From assembly GCA_949825065.1 (NCBI GenBank), contig OX463844.1, positions 27,809,056-27,873,055 of the forward strand: a stretch of 64,000 nt of DNA, read 5' to 3'. Source of the DNA: Odontocerum albicorne. Its lineage: Eukaryota > Arthropoda > Insecta > Trichoptera > Odontoceridae. Shown in pieces: positions 20,440 through 32,179 of this stretch; position 1 is the stretch's first letter, and every line of letters starts with the position of its first letter. The notes below the pieces were generated by a model that was not told the origin of the DNA, searched no databases, and saw only the letters and a program-made list of their open reading frames with translations. The translations under genes were made by a program, and so were the position numbers.

Positions 20440-20955
20440 AACAAAAATCTAGCTCTAGACGCCTTCCGTGTCCTATAGGTAGAATGCTTGTTTCCGTGTT
20501 CTATAGGTAGAATGCTAGACGCCTTCCGTATCCTATAGGTAGAATGCTTGTTTCCGTATTCTATAGGTAGAATGCTAGACGCCTTCCGTGTCCTATAGGT
20601 AGAATGCTTGTTTCCGTGTTCTATAGGTAGAATGCTAGACGCCTTCCGTGTCCTATAGGTAGAATGCTTGTTTCCGTGTTCTATAGGTAGAATGCTAGAC
20701 GCCTTCCGTGTCCTATAGGTAGAATGCTTGTTTCCATGTTCTATAGGTAGAATGCTAGACGCCTTCCGTGTCCTATAGGTAGAATGCTTGTTTCGCATTT
20801 TAGGGTTTCGTGCTCGATGATGGGTGATCAAAAACCTGTTTCTTTTTACATACAAGCGTTTTAAAGTATTTTTGGTTTGATGGAAGAAATGTTCATACGA
20901 AAATAAAATCATTAGGTTGTACTGTATACAACGAAAGTGTAATACAATACTATAC
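20440..20955 (+). repeat. SINE copy with tandemly amplified A-box segment
   Basis: From 20461 to 20790 a 60-bp unit repeats five times plus one half-unit. Each unit is two related 30-bp halves, one starting GCCTTCCGTGTCCTATAGG and one TTTCCGTGTTCTATAGG, both containing TATAGGTAGAATGCT. Copies differ at only a few positions. Downstream, without a break, come a B-box-like zone (AGGGTTTCGTGCTCGATGAT), SINE body and SINE tail (AGGTTGTACTGTATACAACG, AAAGTGTAATAC). The array therefore sits exactly where one tRNA-like A-box/anticodon segment belongs in the SINE (compare AATTGGCAGAATGCTTGTCT at 9387). Confidence 0.75.
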
Positions 20956-21630
20956 AATTTATAATGTTTGAAATACGCGCGCTCGTGACATATCAGATAA
21001 GACCGTTAATTCGGCAAGTACTGTCGGCATAATACAACGAAAAGTAGTTGCCATATTGGGAAATCGACATTTTTAAATACCTTATCTAATAAAATAGATG
21101 TTTCCATGTAACTGTAAATCGTTACTCTTAACTCATATATTTTGAGGGGTGGTCTTCCAGTATATGGTACTTAAATAATTAAAATAATGAGCGGATAATA
21201 TAGCAAAAAAAATTTATAATTAATTCATTTCGGTGTCCTAATCACCAATTGTTGATTATGCCACGTGTTTCCAGTAGAAATCAACACAGATACAACTATC
21301 ATTCGCTACGATCAGGCCGTGCCCCGATGTTCGGACATGTCAGCATGTGCTGTGATCCACAATCACATTCAAGGGTACTTTTTTTCAAGAATCTCCATCT
21401 ATGCATGTTCAATTTGCATCTAGTCACCCCTATTAGGAGTCTATTCAGAGCTCTCCAAGTAAACCAAGGCAGTTGATCTCCAGGTGCTATATTTTATCAA
21501 AACTAATACATGATTTAAAATACACTAAAACAGTTATTAGATAAGAGTATATAAATTGTCACGTTGCAAATTTTACAGTAGGCACGCATTTCTGGACTCA
21601 ATTATGAATCTAAATTATTCATGAATAATA

Positions 21631-22901
21631 CATCGATCAATAAGTACCGGTACTAACCAACAGATGGTGCCTCTAATAACAAATCCATACCATTCTCAGT
21701 TAGTACCAACCTTTAGAAGTTACGTGTAAAACTTTCATGACATTCCGACATTGTGTCATTGAGTTACAGTGGTTTTAGTGACGCTACTTTTGCTATTTTC
21801 AAAACAATGGAAAAACCGAATTTCGTGTGTTGATAAAACATTGCTTTTTAATGGGAAAAAATACCGTTCAAACTCAGCTATGGCTTGAAAAGTGTTATCC
21901 GGGCTCTGCTCCGTCGAAAACAACCATTTGTCGGGTGGTATGCTGATTTCAAACGCGGTCGTACATACACAAATGATGCTGAACGCTCTGGTCGTCCAAA
22001 TGAGGCTGTTACACCAGGAAACATAAAAAACCCTCAAAATCGTGATGGAAAATCGCAAAGTAAAGTTGCGTGAGATAGCTGACATCCTGAAGATATCATT
22101 TGGTAGTGTTTACACTATTTTGCATGAATATTTGGTCATGAAAAAGTTTTTTTCGAAATGGGTGCCGCGTTTGCTCACAATGGAACAGAAACAACAACGC
22201 ATCGATGATTCAGAGCGCTGTTTGGCACTGTTTACGCGAAATAAACAGGAGTTTTTGCATCGGTATGTGACAATGGATGAAACTTGGATCCACCACTATA
22301 CTCCGGAATCAAATCGGCAGTCAGCTGAGTGAAAGTCGTCCGAACCGACCAAAAACTCAACAGTCGGCCGGGAAGGTTATGGCCTCCGTATTTTTGGATG
22401 CGCATGGTATAATATTCATCGATCACCTTGTAAAGGGAAAAACCATCAATATCGAATATTACATAGCGTTATTGGAGCGTTTGAAGGCAGAAATTGCAAA
22501 AAAATGGCCCCATATGAAGAAGAAAACAGTTCTTTTTCATCAGAACAATGCACCGTGTCACAGGTCGATGGTAACGATGGCCAAATTGCATGAGTTGAAC
22601 TTCGAATTACTTCCGCACCCACCGTATTCTCCAGATTTAGCTCCCAGCGACTATTCGCTGTTCGCAGAACTCAAAAAGATGCTCCAGGGAAAGAGATGTG
22701 GCTCCAATGAAGAAGTGATTGCCGAAACTTACGCCTATTTTGAAACTAAAAATAAATCGTTCTACCCGGCCGGCATAGAAAAGTTAGGAAAGCGTTGGAA
22801 TGAATGTATCGCTCTTGAAGGAGACTATGTTGATGAATAAAGAATAATTTTGGCAAACAAATGTGGTTTTAGTAGTTAGTCCCGGGCCTTATTGATCAAT
22901 G
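21631..22901 (+). mobile_element. Irritans-subfamily mariner (Himar1-like), inactive
   Basis: 1271 bp between a 5' inverted repeat at 21631-21657 (CATCGATCAATAAGTACCGG) and its 3' partner at 22875-22901 (GTTAGTCCCGGGCCTTATTG). The left flank is TA, the right flank TG (mutated). The transposase is described separately. The length is typical of a full mariner, so this is a complete but mutated copy. Confidence 0.88.
21807..22840 (+). pseudogene. Irritans-type mariner transposase
   Basis: Starts MEKPNFRVLIKHCFLMGKNT and resembles Himar1-type transposases throughout: YADFKRGRTYTNDAERSGRP, then (shifted frame) REIADILKISFGSVYTILHE, WVPRLLTMEQKQQRIDDSER and YVTMDETWIHHYTPESNRQS. The open last part reads VMASVFLDAHGIIFIDHL, VLFHQNNAPCH, PPYSPDLAPSDYSLF and ends CIALEGDYVDE with stop at 22838-22840. 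The first Asp (MDETW) and third Asp (PSDY) remain. The second is changed: HQNNAPCH has Asn where HQDNAPCH is expected. Frameshifts near 21937, 22040 and 22310 and stops make it dead. Confidence 0.87.
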
Positions 22902-23700
22902 TGTTACGTGCATCATTTTTTAATTCGCTTTTTGCAAGTCGTTTGGTGTTGCTTATACAAATATTTTTGATCCATTTTCAATACAAAATCTAATTAAAAA
23001 TTAAAAAAGAAGCTTAAATAAGTTATCAAATATGTCTTACGCTAGATACGAGTAACTATGAAATTAGAAAACTTAGATATAAATCAGTTCTTTCGATTAT
23101 AATATGCATTTAAAGAAAAATGTGATAATTGTTGACATGCTGCATTAAATTGAAAGGTTTAACTTTAGAACTTTGAAACGGTGAATCATACATCCTAAAA
23201 CCAGTCAGTAAAATGAAAATAATTTGCATCTTTAAATTCTTTATTTAACTAGATGCATCATTATGATAATGCTATTCAAGTTTATTTCAAGTGTTAAGGG
23301 ATGAAATCGTTAATCCTCGACTTGGAAAAAATCAAAATTTGCTTTATATCATTTTAAAACAATATTAATAAAAAAAACAGTTAATACAGATCCTTTTAGA
23401 GAGCCAATAATCATCAAATGCGCTCCAATATAAAAATGAATATAAATACAATTCACATTATATGAGTGTCATATTACATAAATACATAAATATAAGCAAT
23501 ATTTTGGATACGTATTACACGTAAAAAATTAATATGTGCCTATATTGTGTTTACTTTTTAATTTCTGTCTACTATAATACTATATAACTTTCATTTTGGG
23601 TCACATTTAAATAAGATTTTGATGTAAATCTTCGTGGTGGAAATCTAGAATGTGTCGGTATTATTAAACAACTATGTCTTATTGTTATTTCCTTCATAAC
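22902..23700. other. AT-rich intergenic stretch
   Basis: No open frame, repeat family or RNA gene was recognised between the mariner and the hAT-like terminus at 23704. Confidence 0.3.
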
Positions 23701-23703
23701 TTA

Positions 23704-23780
23704 AAAAAAACACCTCGCGAGTCGCACACAACACCCTGGCGAACCACATAGCGGGCCGCGGGTTGGATATGCCTGCCTTA
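23704..23780 (-). mobile_element. hAT-like transposon terminus
   Basis: GC-rich CGGGCCGCGGGTTGGATATG CCTGCC, preceded by CCTCGCGAGTCGCACAC, resembles the reverse complement of the widespread hAT end (CAGGCATGTCCAACCCGCGG-like). The other terminus was not found. Confidence 0.4.
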
Positions 23781-24499
23781 TGTGAAAACAAAACTGGAAT
23801 CCTTTTTAAAACAATCTTTGTTACAGCGGGAATCAATCCCGTAAACTCTGTGTTGGCTTCACCGTCTTACCAACTAGGAGATCGTCATATGTAACAAAAA
23901 GCTAAATGGAAATAACCGTAAGTTTCAAATATATACCCGAAATCTGAATAATTTGGAATATCTTTATATTATATATTTTTAATTTATGTTTTTATTTAAA
24001 GCTCTATTCATTTCATAATTTGTGTCAAAGAAATTATTTTTAATTTACTTCAAGTTTCTTACTGCGATTGTAAAAACACAATAGTTCAGCACATTTAAAA
24101 ATAAATATGGATATAACTGATTTTGAATTACAATTATTTACAGTTGAGATGTTTCAAGAAAATGTTTTTTAGACAATTAAACAGTCATTTGAAAAAAAGG
24201 TTAATGCGTGAGTTCCGATCTAAATAAGACGCCCAGGTAAGATAGACCAATTAACTTTGTTTCTGCGGATTAACTGTGTTTCAGTGCGTTTAGTATTCAA
24301 ACTGTATAACGGACAGGTGATTTGTTAAAATTAAGACTGACCAGATCTTACGATCTTGATAAGATCTAAGATTACTTTGTCAATTTTGAAGATTACCTTT
24401 GGTCTGGAATTTTTATACACGGTATGACGCGAAATATTGGTTAGAAAGTCAAAAACGAATACTAGAATAGATTGACAATTTGGTACATACGCGAAGTAA

Positions 24500-24745
24500 A
24501 TAATCAAAAGTAATCTGAGAATGAATGTTTCGAAAATCCAAGTCGTGGTGATAGAAAAGTGTGAAAGAACGAGTAACAATGAAATATTAGAGCAAGTTGA
24601 GGAATTCTGCTATTTGGGTAGTATTTTCTCAGATGATGGAATAGTTAAGAGGGATATCGAACGGCTTGTAGCGATATGAAACAAAGTCAATGGCGCACTA
24701 AATATGTATATATGCTCGAATCGGACAGCATCAAAATCTGCTAAG
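24500..24745 (+). pseudogene. RTE-like LINE reverse-transcriptase C-terminal fragment
   Basis: Reads KIQVVVIEKCERTS, then EILEQVEEFCYLGSIFSDDG and IVKRDIERLVAI, stop, NKVNGALN. This is the motif of insect RTE-type elements (YLGSxF, xDIERRVxAGNKVNGAL). A matching stretch TTAGAGCAAGTTRAGGAATT recurs at 28492, so both come from one family. Confidence 0.75.
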
Positions 24746-24799
24746 GTGATAGTCCATATATAGTATTGGGTGTTAAGTTGTGTCCGTTTTTTTCCAATT

Positions 24800-25260
24800 A
24801 AAAAATGAGCACCAAAAGTAAAACAAAATGGTAAATGTTATACGGCATTCAAAAGAAAATTTTCTGTTCTACAAGATATTGTGTTTGCTTTTACGTTGGA
24901 AACAAAATGGAATGTCAAGTAGACGAAAGTGAGCATTTTCGACACCTCCTTCTGTTCGTGTTCAATCGAAAGAATAAAGCTGCCAAAGCTGCTCGCGATA
25001 TTTGCGAAGTGTACGGCGAAAATGCTATGAATGAAAAGACAGCTCGTCGATGGTTTTTGTGTTTCGAAGACGGTAATTTCGACCTGAAAAACATGGAGCG
25101 TTCCGGACGACCAGTGGACTTCAATGAGGACCGCTTAATTATTATGCTTTAACGCTTATTATTCATGAAGATCCTCTTCAAACATTTTTCATCACCAATT
25201 TCAAACCATTTTTCATCACTAGTAACCTTTGGGGTGGCTCAACGTCACTAAACGGTGCCG
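24800..25260 (+). pseudogene. Truncated mariner-type transposase, N-terminal half
   Basis: From 24907: MECQVDESEHFRHLLLFVFN, KAARDICEVYGENAMNEKTA, RRWFLCFEDGNFDLKN and ERSGRP, the first helix-turn-helix of mariner transposases (cecropia/maT-like by the phrase ARDICEVYGE). A stop follows at 25150 and the second helix-turn-helix is reduced to LIHEDPLQT. A 20-bp word around CATTTTTCATCAC is duplicated at 25180-25222. No DDE core follows within 400 bp. Terminal repeats were not identified. Confidence 0.7.
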
Positions 25261-25269
25261 AAGTGAGCA

Positions 25270-28185
25270 TCATCGTGTAAAAAATATTACGTATTTTAAA
25301 CGCATGAATAAAAACCTGTTTTAATAATTACTCGTATGAGAAACATGATGTTATTGATCATCGTGGCGGCACTGGCTGTCGTGATCCGAATATGACAAGG
25401 GAGTAGTGTGATTGTGTAAAGCAGCAATACAGATGTTTACTGACCTTAAAATTCGCCAATCAGACAGATATAAAGCTCAGAGCAGTTCTGCTTCGTGGCT
25501 GCACGCAATGCGTTATTATCGTTTGTTCCCATTCCTCGAAAATGGACAACATTGCCACATTTACATGACGGTAATCGTTTCGCTTCTTGAACGTAATGAG
25601 TTACAACTCTGAAGACTTTTTACAAAAACATCTCTGAAGACTTTTTACAAAAAAAGATCTCGAGATATAACTGAATTTGAGGGCTTAATGTAGACATTTG
25701 ATTTATCTCATGTATTAGAGTAAAATTTCGTTCCGTGTAAACTGCATTATAGATTGACTTTTCTAAAATAACTCAATAATTGATTAAATCAAATGAGAAT
25801 ATATTTTATTGCAGCCATACTATTTATTTCCCAGAGCTGTTGTATCCGTTCCCCTATTTTCATATTCCCGATGAAGTTACCGAGGATATTAGCTAATCCT
25901 ATTTTCTAAGCTCGACAATAAGTTATTTTAAGTCTTGATCACACATATCTAGATCTAACATATGTTATTCGTATAAAAGCGCGGCGTTAGTGGGGTGTGT
26001 ATGAGTATTATGAACAATTGAAATGTATCTCGATTGGATACAAGTCATGAACTGTTGACATGTAACGCGTAATTTTCATTTACGTGGATTTTATAAATTC
26101 AAGGAATAAATATATTCATTAGTTTTTTCTAAAGAATGTTTTTAATTTTTATTTTAATTAATACGACCGTGTTTTAAATTTTTTTTTTATTCGACCTCTC
26201 TAAACCCTTGTTGGAAAGACGCTTTTATTTTTTTTTATTTTGTTTCCTAGTAATAATTATAATAAAAAATATATTACATGTAAAGTAATATATAACGGTT
26301 TCGTAATAAAATAACATCTTAAAAGTTTTAAGGAATTTTTAAAGTCAAACAAGGCAGTTTTTTAACCGTCACTAAAAATTAATTCTTGTAGAATAATGTA
26401 TGAAAGTAAGCTTAAAGCCGGCAAACAAGTACACTATTCAACATACTATTGGCATCGGCAATACAACCTCTGATGTTTGGACAGATACTCGTATCTAGAT
26501 GATTACGGCATAACAGTGATGTAGGATAATTATTCCAAGACAAATTTTTTAAAGGCCATTCATTACATGTCTACTACATAATTAACTATCGCTGTTTCAC
26601 TTCACATTATGTAAAGAAGAAAAAAAAACATCAATTACTTTCATTTGACTTCGATGTAATAATCAAGTTGCTCGATTTAATATGAAATTGATTATATTTT
26701 TCACATTTCGGTTTAATATGACTTATTTAGTAGTTTTTCGGCAAATTATTGACACAAAGGTGATGGATTGAGAAAGGCCACCGGGTCAATTGAGATTCGA
26801 GCCGCGTATACATTGTCTGAGAGGTTCATAATGAGCCATTAACTTGTTACACATACTTATTGTTTTTGTTTAACTGTGCGAATTCACGTACGTATGTAGA
26901 CATAACACTCTAAAACACTAATAATCCGGATCAATCTTTGTAAACAATGGATCAAAATGTAAATCGTGTCGGCGAATTGGAGCGTAAAGCTTTTAAGATG
27001 TATGGTAAGAAATGGTAAAAAGTGCACTCAAGCAACGTTCAATTCGATTAGTCTTTTGCATGATGGATTATTACACGTTTGTTACATATTTTTTCTTATT
27101 CGAGCAAATTTTTTTTCTTAGTAAAGTATGCACCATACACGTTAATCAAGTTAACTTAGATCTAATAATCTGTTGACTCATGTACAGCACCGGTACAAAG
27201 ACTAAAATAGGTGGATGGCTGCCGCTCAATACTCGGAGATTTCGGTTTACTTCTTGCTTTTCCGGTGAAAAGTAGCAGGGTGAAGAGATTCCTCTTTAGC
27301 AGGTAGAAGTTGGTCGTAAATAAAACACAGTAGACGTTCCAGAAACCGATAATGCGATTTGCATGGGTGGATCGACTTTTTATACTGACTATTGCAAAGG
27401 CTACGCATAAGGAACATTTCATTACAATAGGTACACAGCAATTACAAATAAATCATATATTTTAGGTAACGCATACGTCCGCTACAACACATTTGACTAG
27501 GATTTTAAAAATGAAATAACTGTTCTTGATTATATTCGCCTGAATATTTCTCCATTTTCTTTTCAATTATATCAAGTAATAAAAGTACTTAGTTTAAATT
27601 AATTTAATGGACGATTTTTTTTAAATCTTTGAGTGTGTCAAAATACTTATGGTATTGTATGAATACATATTCAATATTTTTTTTTATAAAAAATACAGAA
27701 AACAATACATATATTTACAGCAAATTATTTTTTTCTTCTTTTTTCTTTTCAATAGCACTATATAACTTGGCGTTCCACGTTCCACGAAAACGTTCCAAGT
27801 GTCGCATGTCGTATGTTTGGTCCTTACCGCAGATATGTAACGGAGAATCGACCCATCACGCAACATTTCCCATTTTGGCCTTAATATTTATTATATGAGC
27901 AAATCGTTTTTATAAGCATTGTATGAAATAATTTTAATATTTTATGCAAAAGTACGGCTAATATGTTATATTATTAAAATCATATCACACACTTCCTAAA
28001 TTCAATATTTCACGGTTCGTTAACATCAGTTTTGTCATTTTATAACATTCACGACTGTATTATATGTTAAGTAGGCGTGAAAATACAGTTTATCTCACAT
28101 TCATTAAGATAATAATCATGATACATTTTGTTGTTACTCATAATTTATTTGAGTGAACGGTGCCTTGACTGAATAAGTTGATATT
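25270..28185. other. Long intergenic stretch
   Basis: No host gene recognised. It holds a small tandem duplication of CTCTGAAGACTTTTTACAAA at 25609-25660, a dispersed repeat copy at about 26440-26510 (also near 55980), and 27160-27440, a more balanced segment with open minus-strand frames (RSLCNSQYKKSIHPCKSHY) that I cannot assign. Confidence 0.3.
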
Positions 28186-28189
28186 ACAA

Positions 28190-28520
28190 AAGAGGTAAAG
28201 CAAGTACGTTTTATGTCACCATGGATATTTAATATTTACATAGATCCATGCGTGAAGGAACTACAGAGGTCAATGGGTGGTGTACAAATGTCGAATGGGG
28301 ATGTATGCGGATTTCTTTTTGTCAATGACATGGTACTCGTAGTGTTAGCCGAAAATGTGGCTGAGTTAAATTGTATGACCGGTGTGAAGAGAAACATCTG
28401 AAAAATGTTACAAAATCCAAAGTCATGAAAAGTGTGAAAGGAAAAGTAAATACTATATCATACCATATATGGGTGAACAATGTTATATTAGAGCAAGTTA
28501 AGGAATTCTGCTATTGACAC
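28190..28520 (+). pseudogene. RTE-like LINE reverse-transcriptase fragment
   Basis: 28213-28401 translates to SPWIFNIYIDPCVKELQ, VQMSNGDVCGFLFVNDMVLV and LAENVAELN. This is the RT palm region; the catalytic YADD-like box has decayed to FVNDM. It is followed by a degenerate LEQVKEFCY stretch also present at 24.6 kb. The fragment has no intact endonuclease or thumb. Confidence 0.75.
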
Positions 28521-28618
28521 TGACGGAGACACCTCCGTGTCGTGGAAAATATGATGAAATCACGTGAATTAAATTATTGATCTCAGAAAGTATAGTTGTT
28601 TAATTTTTCCTATGTAAG

Positions 28619-28675
28619 TTCGAGCGCCCTTGAGGAGAGTCTGCTCTTTAAACGGCGCTATATAAATTGTTGTTT
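28619..28675 (+). repeat. Stem-loop/TATATAAATT repeat, copy 1
   Basis: GAGCGCCCTTGAGGAGAGTC, TGCTCTTTAAACGGCGC and TATATAAATTGTTGTTT. Matches 33392-33450 and 40541-40610. The core GAGAGTCTGCTCT can form a hairpin. Confidence 0.55.
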
Positions 28676-28831
28676 CATTTTTATAAATATAAAAGGTAGT
28701 AGGATTGACTTTTTTACAACCTCTCACATTTTAAACATCATAAATAAATATCATATAATAATTTAGTAAGTTTTCTGAAACATTCATTTACTTCTTTACG
28801 AGTTTCTTTATTTATTAGAATATTAATGTGC

Positions 28832-29000
28832 TGTATTACACTTTCGTTGTATACAGTACAACCTGGAATGCTTATTGCCATATGAAAATTTATCCCAACC
28901 AACCAGATCTGTGTTAAAGAGGATTTAAGTGAAAAGCAGACTGGAAACCTATTGTATTAAAAATATGGATTCCAACGGGAATCGAACGCGCTGCGGAAAA
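28832..29000 (-). repeat. SINE, minus orientation, nearly complete
   Basis: Tail GTATTACACTTTCGTTGTAT ACAGTACAACCTGG, then CCAACCAACCAGATCTG, body TTAAGTGAAAAGCAGACTGG and B box in reverse complement (GGGAATCGAAC). The A-box end is missing. Confidence 0.7.
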
Positions 29001-29449
29001 CAATGAAAATATTATTCTGTTATGATGTAAAAATCTGACTTAATTGAGTTTTTCTAATTGGTATTCCACTGTATTTTCTACATAGGAAATATTGACAAAG
29101 GCCAAAACGCATTTCTTTATAATAATAAGCCAACTGCTCCCTACTAATTAGCGGATTCCTCAAGGCGACTTATTGTTTGCTCACTTTAATAGAGCTATAA
29201 ACATAATTGGGCACGTATTTTAAATATTTTTATTTCTAAGTTTGCGTTTTTGTCGATCTGACAAAATATTTAATTAGTTGATTATATTATATTTTTTCTC
29301 AAGTAATTTACGATATCTTGTTAACAATTGGAAATATGAAGATGAACAATCAAACTTCTGCTGAGTTTGCCGTTTTGTGGGAGGATTACCATGAACAAAT
29401 GTAATAAGACATTGAATATTTTCGTTGTCAAGGAAGTATTAAATATATA

Positions 29450-30364
29450 CTACCTTGATCAAAAAGTTTTAGGACTTTATTCATAAAATCGAAAATACAA
29501 GTTTATTCATCAAAATCGATATGGTCCCCTTCAAAGTACTCCACATCGACTGCAACGCACTTACGCCAGCGCTTGATCCAATCCTCGAAACACCGCTGGT
29601 ACTAAATTTTCGGTATGTCCATCAGAGCCGTCTTCGATTTTTTCATGACATCCTCTCGGGTGCTGTAACGCGTTCCGCGAAGCGGTTTTTTAAGTCGGTT
29701 GAACAGGAAAAATTCGCAGGGAGCCAGATCAGGCGAATCCGAAGGCTGCTGGATAGTATTCGTGTTGTTTTTGGTCAAAAACTCATGGAAATCATGTCTT
29801 TCGCGATTTCAACGCGGTCCTTTTTTTGCATGAAATTGAGGTATTTCGGCACCAGTTTTGCAGCGACGCGTCTGAGGCCCAAATCACTAACCAAAATGTC
29901 TTGAGCGGATCCATAAGCGATGTTCAAGTCCTCTGCCAGCTCTCTAATGGTCAATTTGCGGTTTTCGGCCAACATTTCTTTGATTTTATCGATGTTTTCA
30001 TCGGTTTTCGACTGCCACTGCGTTTGTCATCCTCGACCGACTCACGACCACTTCTGAAGCGTTCGTGCCACCGAAAAACACTTCTCCAACATTTCCAAGG
30101 TCTGCGGACCGTTAAATCCGTTTTTCACACAAAATTTAATGCAAACTCGTTGATACCATTTTCAAACTTGTAAAAAATCGAAAACACGCACAAAGGTAGA
30201 TGTACTCAGTACAGCGTAACTTTTACAAATGTCAAGCTATGACGCTGAAATTTGGAGGGAAGTGTCAATGATAGATGTGGTAACCTAACAAAAAAAAAGA
30301 TTTCCAATCGGGTGACTGACAGCGCAACACGGTGGCCGGTCCTAAAACTTTTTGATCAAGGTAG
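29450..30364 (-). mobile_element. Internally deleted mariner with perfect terminal repeats
   Basis: 915 bp. The 26-bp inverted repeats at 29450-29475 and 30339-30364 are identical (CTACCTTGATCAAAAAGTTT and on), with a TA target duplication at 29448-29449 and 30365-30366. The perfect ends suggest a recent insertion. The transposase has lost its centre, so the copy could move only with an enzyme supplied by a relative. The left side of the insertion abuts AT-rich DNA; the right side abuts an RTE-like LINE tail (30366-30530). Confidence 0.93.
29503..30172 (-). pseudogene. Mariner transposase with central deletion
   Basis: N-terminal part: FRWHERFRSGRESVEDDKRS, then MLAENRKLTIRELAEDLNIA, YGSAQDILVSDLGLRRVAAK and KLVPKYLNFMQKKDRVEIAK, i.e. 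both helix-turn-helix motifs and the linker. After EIAKDMIS the frame jumps to QQPSDSPDLAPCEFFLFNRL and finishes KCVAVDVEYFEG HIDFDE-like, stop 29505-29503. The first and second catalytic Asp regions are deleted. At the third site the codon is Glu (APCEF) where relatives have Asp. The linker resembles rosa/maT-like groups, but without the core the subfamily is uncertain. Confidence 0.82.
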
Positions 30365-30365
30365 T

Positions 30366-30530
30366 ACATACCATCACAGCATTTCCCTGTTGGGGTAGGT
30401 AGAGGGCAGATCCCTCAAACTTTTCTATAACGACATACTTCTTTCACCTTCTCTACATCCATACATCTTCGCATACAGTTCCTTCTGTTTATTTTACTCC
30501 TTTCAAAATTTAATTCACCAGATCCAACCA
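30366..30530 (-). mobile_element. RTE-like LINE 3' tail
   Basis: On the minus strand it reads like the other tails: AACAGAAGGAACTGTATGCG, ATGTATGGATGTAGAGAAGG, then CTACCCCAACAGGG and GCTGTGATGGTATGTA. The same words end the copies at 43020-43490 and 51855-52265. The mariner begins at the TA closing this tail. Confidence 0.65.
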
Positions 30531-31430
30531 TACTCAGTTTTTAATTTATGACAATATTCACACGTCCGATTTTCTTTCACGAATTTTCCCGTTAATAGAT
30601 CGATTGTGATTTTTAAAATTTTAATTAGTTGTGGCTTAAAGGTGTCTAAATTTGGTCGTTTTATATATTTAATTTATTATATTGACTTTTTTTAATAGTA
30701 CTTTTGGCGTTAACAGTGATTGCAAAATCATCCTAGTGGGGGGAATTTCCTATAGTAGGTATATATAAAAGGTGCTACACAGAGACGGTTATACTCGTAT
30801 CATATTTTAAGGACTTTATACGTGATTTCTTAAAATATCCATTCACAGCGAAAACTTGAAAGATATTTGAAATTTGGATATTATAAACTGATTTGGTGAG
30901 AAACTAGTATGCTCTCACTATGGCCGGATCTTTAATACGTTCAATATCTGGGGCATGTATTGCTTGGCGTGAAGTATGGCTTTCTGCATCTCATCATTAA
31001 AGTAAAGATTGAGTGAGGGTCGATGAGGTTTCGTAATAAGGCAGATTTCATGGCTTCACAATAGTAGAGAGTTGGTCGGAATTAAATTTATCTCATAATA
31101 AATCCGAGACTTCTGTTTTAGCGTTAGCCAACTTCAAGGAACTTCTATTTGAGACAAAAAATGTTATGGGACAATCAATATTAAACATAATTGTTAATTT
31201 CTGTGGCCTAGTGGTTTCTTAAGTTTTACTTACATTATGGGGCGCTTCAACATGTCTGTCTTTGAGACATCATTCTGTTGTTTCGACACAACCACTTAAC
31301 CTCAATTCTGAAACTAAAATCTAGAAACATAATAAAGATTGTTACCCAATTGGCAAGTTTTTGGACGGACTAAGTGTAATGTTTGTACCACTGAAACGGG
31401 AAATAGAGAAAGTATCGATATTCACCCGCG
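30531..31430. other. AT-rich intergenic stretch
   Basis: No gene recognised. CTGTGGCCTAGTGGTTTC at 31201 is a lone SINE A-box region. Confidence 0.3.
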
Positions 31431-31436
31431 TGACGA

Positions 31437-31530
31437 CATCCGTGGTGTAGTTTAGAAAGATTCTTGTCTTCCACTTGGGGGTTTCAGGTTCAGTTCCGCT
31501 GACGACTAAAAAATTGTCCAAGTATCGTTG
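31437..31530 (+). repeat. tRNA-like SINE head
   Basis: GTGGTGTAGTTTAGAAAG, TTCTTGTCTTCCACTTGGG and GGTTCAGTTCCGCTG give A- and B-box-like blocks in the SINE spacing. The tail is unlike the main family, so this may be a different SINE or a truncated copy. Confidence 0.4.
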
Positions 31531-32044
31531 TTTTTTTGCCTTTTTGTCATTTTTTTTACCTTTCGGGCGATGTAGTATTATTAACACGTACGACAACGGA
31601 TAGGAAGTTACATGCCTTCTCCGGTAGTTCTTAATCCAAAAGCTCAATTAAAGGGTTCAAAGAATCTCCCGTTCACGCTTTTCAAAATGCCCACATCAAA
31701 AATGCGGATATTTTGAGGAATACCATAACGACATCTGCCCGTCGGCATATATTATCAATTCTATTACTCATTTACATTTATATTTTATATAGCTATTTAA
31801 ATGCTTAATTTTAGTAAAGTTTCGTTAGTCATTTTCGTCAAATGAATACTTTATAATTATATACTGTATACTTATTAGTTAATTATGATGCATTTTTTTA
31901 AATTATTGTATTAAAAAACATTCTTCGCATAATACTCGTAACTAGCCATTTTATGCGAATACTAAGAACTCTTTAATGAAAACTTTTGAAAAATATTCGT
32001 TTTAATTCATTCATATAAAGTTATATACAATAACCTAAATCTAT

Positions 32045-32160
32045 GTGACTTAGACTCACGTCTTCCAACCCGGAGGTTGCAGATTCTGAATTCATTGGCA
32101 TATCGTTTTTTTAAAACTTGTTCCAGTCTGATTTTTACATAAGGCATTTTTGAACACTTA
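32045..32160 (+). repeat. Partial SINE, head and body
   Basis: GTCTTCCAACCCGGAGGTTG, then CAGATTCTGAATTCATTGGC and body TTCCAGTCTGATTTTTACAT. It stops before the tail; a second SINE in the opposite direction follows. Confidence 0.5.
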
Positions 32161-32179
32161 AGGCTTGTATCATTGTACT

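Noticed and set aside
20415..20957. Minus-strand open frame encoding a repeated KHSTYRTRKASSILPIEHGN peptide
   Set aside because: It is the translation of the 60-bp DNA repeat of the SINE-derived array; the unit length is divisible by three, so it stays open by chance.
27162..27441. Two overlapping minus-strand frames with scattered Cys and His
   Set aside because: No zinc-finger spacing or known family fits, and neither frame has splice signals or homology that I recognise.
31342..31647. 101-codon minus-strand frame
   Set aside because: It overlaps a tRNA-like SINE head in the other direction and has no domain.
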